NCBI RefSeq assembly: GCF_905220565.1
Contig: NC_059414.1
Location: forward strand, 5,888,001-5,952,000
DNA from: Melitaea cinxia
Lineage: Eukaryota > Arthropoda > Insecta > Lepidoptera > Nymphalidae
DNA: 64,000 nt
Reading direction: 5' to 3'
The notes under the pieces are model-generated. The model worked only from the letters and a program-made list of their open reading frames with translations, had not been told where the DNA came from and searched no databases. Numbering within the stretch: position 1 is the first letter of the stretch; each line of letters opens with the position of its first letter. Positions 48,201-60,200 of the stretch are shown one piece after another. The position numbers and the translations under genes were made by a program.

Positions 48201-51200
48201 TATAAAATTAATGTATATCAAGTTAAAGTTAAGTAAGAACTTATTACTTTTATAGCAATTTTATTATAATAATTTATCCAGTAGATATGCCGAGGGTTCA
48301 AAACTTAGCAGGAACAAATAATAATAATTAATCTGTTTTATAATTGAAGTAAAACTTCTTTACGCACGCTTGACTTGGGGAGTAAGCTGGTGAATGCGTG
48401 ACGAGAGCGTTACGAAAAGTGTAATCGGGAGAGGCGAACAAAAGTTGAGAGAGAGATATAAGTAAGTGAAGATGGAAAGAGAGAGTTACGTTTCGTAGTT
48501 TTATTTCAGTCGTGTAGTCTAAAGCACAATCGATTTTTTTCTGTCTGGTGTATTTACCTTAAAGAACTTCAACGTCTCTCTGTAATCAGGAAACCTTCCA
48601 ACAGGATTAAATTGAGTCAGATGCCTCAGTAAAACAGATTCTATGTCAGAAAATAATTCTGATAACTTGAGAACAGAAGTAAATCCGTTCAAGACCGATA
48701 TAAAATCTAATACTTTTCTCTTTGAATACGTCTTCTCTTCATAAAATATAGCTCGGGAGTCAGGATGGTTTTGAGACTTTTTAAGATTGCCCAGGGCATG
48801 AATTCTGAAATGAGAATAAATTGTATGTTAATTAATACATCTATAAGTAAGTAAGTATAAGTAACTGTTATGAGTCAGTTTTCAGCAGAATCTGCATTCT
48901 AAATTGGCGATAGCTTTAGTTTAATTAAACTACTAATTTTGTGATACAAAATAAATTTATTGCTATATTTAAAAGTCCTTTAACAGCCTATTTTAAGAAA
49001 TAAATATTTGTTTTTAATTTTTTTCAAGTTCAATTATGAAAGAATAAATTTAGCTAATTATCCCTTACTGGTTATCAAATAATATTGTTAGGTGGCAACC
49101 AAAGTACTACATTTTTTTTAGGAAGGAACATCTAGCAGAGTAATTTTTTTAGTAGTATGGTACCAAATATTTAAGAACAGCTATATAATTCTACGACTAA
49201 GACTCGGCTAGTTAGAGCGCTAGTATTCTCCATATTCCTCTACGGAGACGTCGACCCTGCAAGAAAGTGAGAAGAAGAAAATAGATGTGCTCGAGATGTG
49301 GTGCTGGAGAAAAATGTTGAGTGTCCTGGAATCAATTCCGGACCAACAAGTTCATTCTAGAAGAACTCGGCATCAAGCAGCATCTATCTTCCATCGTACA
49401 TGCTCGAATTCTCACTTCCTTTGTTCAAGTGATTAGACGAGACAATGTCTCCATCAAACGTCTAATCGTCCAAGGAAAAGTAGAAGGAACCAGATCTCAC
49501 GGCAGATCGCCTATGAGATGGACGTTCCATTGCATATGTGCTCCCGAAAAGCAGCTGTCAGGGAAGAATGGAGACAGATTGTCAAGCGTGTGTCTGGTAA
49601 GTGATGACCACGACGGCTCTGACAAGAGCGTAACGAAAGAGATGATGATGAATATAATTCTACATTAATAATAATAAAATAAACTAACTTAGCTAAGAGT
49701 CTCTCCAAATCAGGCAAAGCTGTCAATATATTTTTTGCATCTTGGCACAGTTCTTGATTTTCAAACAAAGTTTTTACTGCCTCTTGTCTTTCTTTAATCA
49801 CAGCCAAGTTACAACTCGGAGAACAAACCCATTGGTAAAGTAATCTGAAAAATATATTAACGATTTTCATTTAAAAATTTAGACAACGCGTTGGCACAAC
49901 GGCTCTTTTTGTTGCGTTAGCGGTCGCGGGTTCGACCCTGAACATCTTTATTGGCGAAATTAAAGCAAACACTTCAATTATTCTTTATTTGTATTAGTAT
50001 CCAATATTGTATTAAAACTGGCCAAATCAATCGTAAACAAAACCAAGCTTATTAATAAGTAAATTTTTTTATAAAAAAGCAAGCCTATGCAAGCGTAGAA
50101 CATTAGAAAATGACTTCTTTTCAATGCTTAACCAGTGGTCAGTTCAATAGGTAACAGCCAACTGGTATAGCTACATACATAATTTTATTACATTATATAC
50201 ATCGATGCCTAACAGCCAAAAAGGGTTAAGTGACATTTTTTGAGAAACTGAGTTATATATATAGTTAGAATCGAATACAACTATATATATAAACTATATA
50301 TATAACTCAGTTTCTCAAAAAATGTCGCTTAACCCTTTTTGGCTGTTAGACATCGACATGTACATATTTTACTTGCCCGACAATGTAAAATATGTAGTTT
50401 ATTGTATTCTTAGACAATGTATAATAATAATAAAAATATCTCACCTCTTTCCCATAGGAGTACTGCAATAGTTCAACTTATCATATAAACATCCCTCATC
50501 TAGGACTATTCTCAAGTTCCTCAATGTTATAGCGTCTAGCACCATTGTATTTCCACCTTTCCATTCATTTTCAACCTTATCTTCTAGTAATAATGTGCTA
50601 TTGAGTACATCAGGCGGTGAATATTCTTCAAATAATGACATGCCAAGAATTTGGATGTCCAGTAAACAGTCAGTTAAGTAAGAAACACAGCCTCCGAGTG
50701 CTTTCACTGCTAAGTAACAGTTGCTAGCTGGTGTCAGTCCAAGAGCATCACCTGAAATATTTTACAGGTAAGTGATAATCTTAACAATAGGATATATAAG
50801 ACATTGCTTAAAATGTTTAGTATAGCACGCTATAATTAGGTATGTTGAACTAATTTTTTTTAATACAATTATTTCCCTACACTAAGGACTACTCTAGGAA
50901 TGATGCAGCCTGTGTCAAAAGTATTTTAAGCAGAGGTCAGTCTATTCCTCTTAAGCACATATCGTATAGTAGTAGATAATTATAGGATTACATAAAAGGG
51001 TCTCAACAAAAGAGATTGAATAAAATCACCTCAACGACCCCAAATAACATAGCAATCCTATGCCGAAAAATAAGAAACAAAAAACACAACATAGTACAGA
51101 AACTATGGTGAACATTGGTAAGGATTATAAAAATATTTATCATGAGCATTAATCAAACCCGGAAATGTTAGCACATAAGCTAGTTAATGCAACCACTTTT

Positions 51201-54200
51201 TGACTCATAGTATAAATTTTTTTTTTACCTTCATGTAAAAATGGTTTAAGTCCATCTGGCCAGTCCCCATCAACATTGGTTCTATAATATTTTTCGGCAA
51301 GTATTTTCAATGTCTTTTCCGGTGTCCACATAGCGGTGTGTTCGCGTCTCGCATTGTGACAATGTGTTGACAACAGTTTAGATGTTCGTGCTGTTGTCAA
51401 TTTGCGATCGTAGATTATCTTTGGAAATAAATGACAAATATTCTTAATAAGATGATTAAATATTTTTTCAACAGAAGCTAATACAAGACTTTAGGAGTCG
51501 TCCATAAAATACGTTCGCAAAATTAGGCGCTGCGAGTGTGACAAGACTTGACAAGAGCGAGAGGAGGTGAGAACCTAAAGAAAAGTCACCTTTGCAGTAC
51601 ATTAACTTTTTACCATTTTTTCATAACTTAACAGTTCTTAATATTTTGTTAGTGAAAGGCACCCATTATCGCGTATTTATAAAGCTTATTCATTGAAGAT
51701 ATATTTATATATAAAAATTCATATATTGGAAACAAAAAATATTTTAGACTCGAGCTAATGTGACTTAGCTTGACAAAGGAGGAGGGAAAGGTCCAAAATG
51801 GTAAAGTTTTTGTGACGTATTTCATGGACGGATTAAGTGTTTTACCTCTAGGTATATTATCTTTACATAATCTAGTATTAATTTATTAAATATTAGTATC
51901 AGTACACTTTAAGGTTAAGCAATGTCTTACCAAAGCTGGTGGGTAATGTGCCAATGTAGTGAGTAGTCTCGACGAATGCTTGTCGTCTTTAAACTGTCCC
52001 AAGTGAAACTGTCCTATCGTCGTATCTATGAAGCAGATTCCGTATGTACTGCAACCATTGCTTTCCTAAAAACAAAGTAAGTGGTTCTAAAGGATTTCTA
52101 ATTCTTAAATGATCAAATACATGAAAATACTTGAGGCAATTTGTAATTCATTCCCATATAAGATGCTATTAAAGGGGTGATAAGACGTACGAACTCAAAG
52201 AACGCGGTTTTTAAGATCGCGAATTTACTCGGCTCGACGTCGGTGACACACGCGAAGCTTACTCATTCTGTATAGAGATGTCGTTGACAAAAGAAGCTTT
52301 GTGTTATTTAGGAATTGTATCGTATTACACTTTAAACAAAAAAAGACAAAGTTCGGAAATAATTCATATTGAGTAATTTCTCAATCAAAAGTAACAAAAA
52401 TTACAAATACCTACACTACAAGCGTTGCGCGTCCACGGACTGGCAAACATAATTGTGTGTAAAAAACCGACTTCAATTTCATCAAGTAACACATCGTAGG
52501 TAGACGAAAAAACAGTCAAGTAAATACGCAATTATTATAAATAGCTCAAAAATTACTCGTTAGATCGCAATCAAATTAACCACACGACACACACCACCTT
52601 ATGATTTAAAAAAAAAAATTGTCGAAGTCGGTCCACACGGTCAAAAGTTCTGATGTAACATACATAAAAAAAAATACAGTCGAATTGAGAACCTCCTATA
52701 TCATCATATCATGTATCCTTATTTTTCGTTGAACGCGACTTCTAAATCACAAAATAGTGAACCACAACAGTGTGACGAGCACTAACACACTAGTGTCTCA
52801 CAGGGGCCCACCACAACAGTGTGACGAGTACTGACACACTAGTGTCTCACGGGGCCCACCACAACATGTGGCGAGCACGAGCACACTGTGCTCACAGGGT
52901 CAGCGTACCTCCTCGGCGACGGCCAGCATGTGCTCCGCGGCGGGCAGCGCGGGCGCGGCGTCCTGCGGGCCCACCACAACAGTGTGACGAGCACTAACAC
53001 ACTAGTGTCTCACGGGGCCCGCCGCAACAGTGTGGCGAGCACGAGCACACTGTGCTCACAGGGTCAGCGTACCTCCTCGGCGACGGCCAGCATGTGCTCC
53101 GCGGCGGGCAGCGCGGGCGCGGCGTCCTGCGGGCCCACCACAACAGTGTGACGAGCACTAACACACTAGTGTCTCACGGGGCCCGCCGCAACAGTGTGGC
53201 GAGCACGAGCACACTGTGCTCACAGGGTCAGCGTACCTCCTCGGCGACGGCCAGCATGTGCTCCGCGGCGGGCAGCGCGGGCGCGGCGTCCTGCGGGCCC
53301 ACCACAACAGTGTGACGAGCACTAACACACTAGTGTCTCACGGGGCCCGCCGCAACAGTGTGGCGAGCACGAGCACACTGTGCTCACAGGGTCAGCGTAC
53401 CTCCTCGGCGACGGCCAGCATGTGCTCCGCGGCGGGCAGCGCGGGCGCGGCGTCCTGCGGGCCCACCACAACAGTGTGACGAGCACTAACACACTAGTGT
53501 CTCACGGGGCCCGCCGCAACAGTGTGGCGAGCACGAGCACACTGTGCTCACAGGGTCAGCGTACCTCCTCGGCGACGGCCAGCATGTGCTCCGCGGCGGG
53601 CAGCGCGGGCGCGGCGTCCTGCGGGCCCACCACAACAGTGTGACGAGCACTAACACACTAGTGTCTCACGGGGCCCGCCGCAACAGTGTGGCGAGCACGA
53701 GCACACTGTGCTCACAGGGTCAGCGTACCTCCTCGGCGACGGCCAGCATGTGCTCCGCGGCGGGCAGCGCGGGCGCGGCGTCCTGCGGGCCCACCACAAC
53801 AGTGTGACGAGCACTAACACACTAGTGTCTCACGGGGCCCGCCGCAACAGTGTGGCGAGCACGAGCACACTGTGCTCACAGGGTCAGCGTACCTCCTCGG
53901 CGACGGCCAGCATGTGCTCCGCGGCGGGCAGCGCGGGCGCGGCGTCCTGCGGGCCCACCACAACAGTGTGACGAGCACTAACACACTAGTGTCTCACGGG
54001 GCCCGCCGCAACAGTGTGGCGAGCACGAGCACACTGTGCTCACAGGGTCAGCGTACCTCCTCGGCGACGGCCAGCATGTGCTCCGCGGCGGGCAGCGCGG
54101 GCGCGGCGTCCTGCGGGCCCACCACAACAGTGTGACGAGCACTAACACACTAGTGTCTCACGGGGCCCGCCGCAACAGTGTGGCGAGCACGAGCACACTG

Positions 54201-57200
54201 TGCTCACAGGGTCAGCGTACCTCCTCGGCGACGGCCAGCATGTGCTCCGCGGCGGGCAGCGCGGGCGCGGCGTCCTGCGGGCCCACCACAACAGTGTGAC
54301 GAGCACTAACACACTAGTGTCTCACGGGGCCCGCCGCAACAGTGTGGCGAGCACGAGCACACTGTGCTCACAGGGTCAGCGTACCTCCTCGGCGACGGCC
54401 AGCATGTGCTCCGCGGCGGGCAGCGCGGGCGCGGCGTCCTGCGGGCCCACCACAACAGTGTGACGAGCACTAACACACTAGTGTCTCACGGGGCCCGCCG
54501 CAACAGTGTGGCGAGCACGAGCACACTGTGCTCACAGGGTCAGCGTACCTCCTCGGCGACGGCCAGCATGTGCTCCGCGGCGGGCAGCGCGGGCGCGGCG
54601 TCCTGCGGGCCCACCACAACAGTGTGACGAGCACTAACACACTAGTGTCTCACGGGGCCCGCCGCAACAGTGTGGCGAGCACGAGCACACTGTGCTCACA
54701 GGGTCAGCGTACCTCCTCGGCGACGGCCAGCATGTGCTCCGCGGCGGGCAGCGCGGGCGCGGCGTCCTGCGGGCCCACCACAACAGTGTGACGAGCACTA
54801 ACACACTAGTGTCTCACGGGGCCCGCCGCAACAGTGTGGCGAGCACGAGCACACTGTGCTCACAGGGTCAGCGTACCTCCTCGGCGACGGCCAGCATGTG
54901 CTCCGCGGCGGGCAGCGCGGGCGCGGCGTCCTGCGGGCCCACCACAACAGTGTGACGAGCACTAACACACTAGTGTCTCACGGGGCCCGCCGCAACAGTG
55001 TGGCGAGCACGAGCACACTGTGCTCACAGGGTCAGCGTACCTCCTCGGCGACGGCCAGCATGTGCTCCGCGGCGGGCAGCGCGGGCGCGGCGTCCTGCGG
55101 GCCCAGCGCGCGCGCGCCCCGCACGCTCACCTGGCACACCTCGCGTCTCACCACCTTGTCGGTTTTGCTCGTCAGCCCGCTGCCTGCAAGTGAACGAATT
55201 AATTAATGGATTTTATTGAGGTAGGGCCCAGCCTATATATCAGATATATGCTGTGATGCTTCTGTTGTTGCAAGCGTTATATGGTATGGTACCCATATGT
55301 AAATACATACACAAATGTAAATTTGTTTGCTTTGTCTCCTTGGTAAATGACTACCAAAGTCTATGGATATCTGCAATACCAGGAACAATACATTGCTTTG
55401 CATCCAACTCTGAACCCTCCCCTGGAACACAGTCTACCTTATTTAGGACAGAAACTAAATACTACTCTAAAGCAGTATTTTTTAGTTGTAATGCTGTGCT
55501 GTATTTATTTATATATTTACTAGCTGTGCCCGCGGCTTCGCCCGCGTTGAAATCAGTTTGTCACAAGGTTTTCCCGGTAAACTTCCAGTGAAACTCTCAT
55601 CAAAATCATCTTAGCCATTCCGTTAACCTTCCTCTTGAAGCCCTCTCTCCATTGGTGAAACCTCATGAAAATTCGTTCAGTAGATTTTGAGGGAATCGAT
55701 CACATACGGTTTTGGGGACTTTGTTTTATAATACACTAACTGTTGCCCGCGACTACGTCCGCGTGGTTATAAAGATATGCATTACTATTAAGATGCTTAA
55801 CGCAAATTATTTTTTTTATTTCAGTCACTTGAAATGCTTATCACTCTGAGTAACTTTTTTAAACGCACAATTTAGTATAATTTAATAGTTATTTTTATAA
55901 AACCTCTCTATACACCACATTTTTAGTTTTATTTTCAGGCTGCAGTATATTGGAAGGTTGGAAGTTTGTATGAAATTCCTATGTTTTTGAAGTAAGAGAC
56001 TTGAAATTTAAAATGTATGCTCTATATATAGTGAGAAGGTGTTCAAATAATGCTTCTTTAGAAATCAACTCCCTTTTAGGGTAAAAATGGTAAGTTGACT
56101 CACTCATCACGAAACCTCCGAAGCTATAACAGCACAAAGTTGAAATTTGGCAAGTAGGTTCCTTATAGGGCATAAACATCCGCTGAGAACGGATTTTACG
56201 AAACTCGACCCTTAAGGGGATAAAACGGGGGTTGGAAGTTTGTATGAAAGTCCTATGTTATTAAGGTAAGAGATTTGAAATTTAAAATGTATGCTCTATA
56301 AATGGTGAGGAAGTGTCCAAATAATATATCTTTAGAAATCAACTTCTTTTGGGGTTAAAATGGAGGATGGTAGATTGACTCACTCATCACGAAATCTCCG
56401 AAACTATAACAACTACAAACTTGAAATTTGGCAGGTAGGCTCCTTATATGTATGCCTCCTCCTTCATTACTTAACATATGTTAACGATCTTAAAAATGTT
56501 GTAAAAACCTGTGAAATGTATCAATATGCGGATGATACATGTCTTCTGTCGGCCCATCATGATATAAAACAAGCAATTAAAAAAATTCAATATGATTTTG
56601 ACCAACTTTCAAAATGGTCCCATGATGTTGGCCTAGTAATAAATAGAGAAAAAACAAAAGTCATCTATATAAGCTCAACGCAAAATAGATTCTCTGGGGA
56701 CATACAAATCACTGCACATAGCCATCAATGTTTTCATAATTCATATACTGGTACCTGCAACTGTAACCACATTGACTTTGTTAAAACTCAGCGTTACCTT
56801 GGTATTACTATAGATACTAACCTCAATTGGAAAGAACATATAAACAATGTCTGTGACAAATTACGTGCCCTTTTAGCCAAATTAACCATAATTAAACCCA
56901 AAATTCCATTCTCAATACTATTAATCTTTTATAAATCTTTAGGTGAATCTATTATATCTTATGGACTAAGCACCTACGGTCTTACATTTAAATCACATCT
57001 CGATAGAATCTATCATCTCCAATTACGAATCTTAAAAACAATCGTACCCATATACATAAGAAATAAATACAAAAACAACGCATTGAAATTATTTAACTAC
57101 TGCAAAGTAATGCCAATACACACTAAAATAAAATATACATTATTAATAGAACAATATTTTAATTCAAACATTCAAATAAAAATGAGTCACTATAAACTAA

Positions 57201-60200
57201 CAAGAAATATTACAAATCACACATTAAAAATACCTAGGCATAGTAATTTTTATGGAAAACGTACGCTTGAATATATTATTCCTTTCCTAATAAATAATCT
57301 GCCATCGAATTTAAAAAAAAAAATTCAAAAAATAACTATAAAAACATATTTAAAAAATTCTTTTTAGAACAACTTAAAGAGAGAGATTGACATGACCGCA
57401 TTTATTATTTTTATTATGATTATTACATTTTTTTTTTTTAACCACTTAATGTTATATTTTTTTTCTTTCCAATTATATTCACATGTATAATAATCTATAT
57501 TTGTATAGCTTTATATCATATTTTTATGTTAGTAAATAATATAGTATGTACTTTAGTATTATTACTTTAGAAACACAGTGCACTGTTAAACTATTCATTG
57601 TTTTTGCTGCACTGTTTATCACATAAATTGTATCTTTTAAATAAATAAGACTACTTCAAAAACATAGGACTTTCATACAAACTTCCAACCCCCCTTTTAC
57701 CCCCTTAGGGGTCGAGTTTCGTAAAATTCCTTCTTAGCGGATGTCTACGTCCTATAAGAAATCTACCTGCCAATCATTACAGCCTATACTGTCCACTGCT
57801 GGACACAGGCCTCCACAAGTTCTGTTCTTATTCTGTTCTGTTCTTTTCTGTTCTATGCTGTTTTATTCTGTTCTATTCTGTTCTGTTCTATTCTGTTCTA
57901 TGCTGTTCTATTTTGTTCTGTTCTTATTCTGTTCTATTCTGTTCTGTTCTATTCTATTTTGTTCTTTATTCTGTTTAGTTTTGTTCAAATTTCAAGTCTC
58001 TTACTTCAAAAACATAGGCCTTTCATACAAACTTCCAACCCCCGTTTTACCCCGTTAAGGTTCGAGTTTCGTAAAATCCGTTCTTAGCGGATGTCGACGT
58101 CCTATAAGGAGTCTACCTGCCAAATTTCAAGTTCGTAGGTGTTATAGTTTCGGAGTATGTGATAAAGTGAGTGATGTATAGATAGATAGATAGATTTCAT
58201 ACATACAAGTTTACAGAGCTTTGCTCCAGACACAAATAAGTCAATCAAAATTTAAAAAAAAATGCAAAAACACAGGTATGACAAATGAAGAAAATAATGA
58301 TAAATGTAGTATTAGAAATATAGAATCTTATCAAAATACAATAATTAAAATTTACAATGTCAATAAAAATATACTCAGTGGATAATATTAAAAGAGATAA
58401 ATATCAATAATTTGGTTAAGAAATTCATATGTAGAAATTACAATATAACAATGTCAAAATAAAATATCTACTCAAAATCCAGAATTCTGTTTATAAAAAT
58501 ACATTGGTGTCAGAATGTTAGATATCAAAACAAAAACAAACGTCGTAACAAACGTGTATGTTTCAAATGACCTATACCCTGGTTTTATAAAAATATCTCT
58601 TTAAAAAAAGTCTTTTCTGGTAGCATAGTAATGTGTTTAGGTTACAAACATTAGTTTTTTTTTTTTAAGACTAATCTATCTGCACACATCAAACAAAATC
58701 AAAATTATCATTAGTATAACTTACATCCACACACACTCACACACACTTCAGCCTATCGCAGTCCACTGCTGGACATAGTCACCACTCAGGGCTTGCTTTG
58801 TCATACCGAAGATGCTGCTGCCTGACTTCGGCTTGTGTATTTCAAAGCCAGCAGTCAGATGGTTATCCCACCATCGATCGGCTTTTTAAGTTCCAAGGTG
58901 GTAGTGGAACTGTGTTATCCCATTTTCGCCTCTTACCACACCCACAGGAAGACCGGGAGCTATTTTCTTTACTGCTGTAGTAGCCACACAGCAGACTTAC
59001 ATCCATTATATATTTATTGTACAGAGTATATACATACATACTCTGTCCATTCAATTTATTTCAATATATATATTTTTATGTTCTTTGTCTACTAAGCGTT
59101 TCATATACATTGTGTATTAACGTGTATTAATATGAATAAACCAGTGTAAAAACAGCACTCGTGGAGTAAAGTCATTTCGCACCTTAACTCCTCCTATATT
59201 ATTTATTGTACGTGTACAAACAGTTCCGTACATTTATAATTCAGTCACTTACTTTTACACCTCTCTTGCATCATTTCCGGTGTTTCAGTTTGCTCAACTC
59301 GCACTACTTTGTAACCTTTGGATACCAAAGTTGATGCCATGCGCGAGTACGCACTTTCTGGAAAACCCGAATGTGCAAATTCACCCTGAAAATGTTTAGT
59401 ACGCAAATGCTATGTTAATTTTAAAGGAAAGCTTTTAAAGTACACATAAGTACAATAAATTTTGTCCTAGCTTGGTAAAAAAAAAAACAAGATATGAGCA
59501 TGTATACCTTCATATATGAAAAGCCAAGTTCGTTGACACCTACTGCTGCATCCATATGATATAACTCGTAGAATTTACCAACTTTAAAAAACAACACACT
59601 GTCGAAATGCATTGACTTTATTTCCCACCACTGCTTATGAGCCTGTAAAGATGAAAAATGTTGTAGAAGTAAGATTAAAAATTTATTTTATATATTTTTT
59701 ATATCAAAGTAATGATTAGTAATCACTTGAAATATTTAAATGTATGTATCTGAAATATGTCTTCATCACTAACCGGACCTCACAGTTTTACCTGCGTAAC
59801 TTCGAGTCCGTGGGAACATCGGGATAAGAAGTAGTCTGTGTTATTCTAGATCTCCAGCTATCTACGTAACAAGTTTCATTACAACTAATTCAGTAGTTTT
59901 TGTGAGGAATAGTAACAGACACAGATTCATCCACTGTCACAAACTTTTACATTCATAATATTAATAAAATTTTACATTAAGTTAGGACATACCGGAGTCT
60001 GTTGTTTCATGAATTCTGCAGGTACAAAGAGTGTAGTCTTGTCATAGTCCGGATGGTCCGGCCTACGTTTCATCGCATCCCTTATGTTTTCTGGTTTTAA
60101 CCACTTTAATTTGCAATGAGTCCAGTTACCCTCGTTTGCTATAATGGGGCTATCATGAGGTGAGATCTCTTCTTTTTTTGGTTGTGCCCTGATAGAAAAT

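Noticed and set aside
49884..49950. tRNA gene
   Set aside because: It has a B box but no complete acceptor or anticodon stems. It is a SINE head.
52888..55206. Chain of 13 overlapping plus-strand 87-codon frames
   Set aside because: They are identical because they lie in the 164-bp array on the wrong strand. The coding sense is minus (MSH6 exon end). Not a repeat protein gene.
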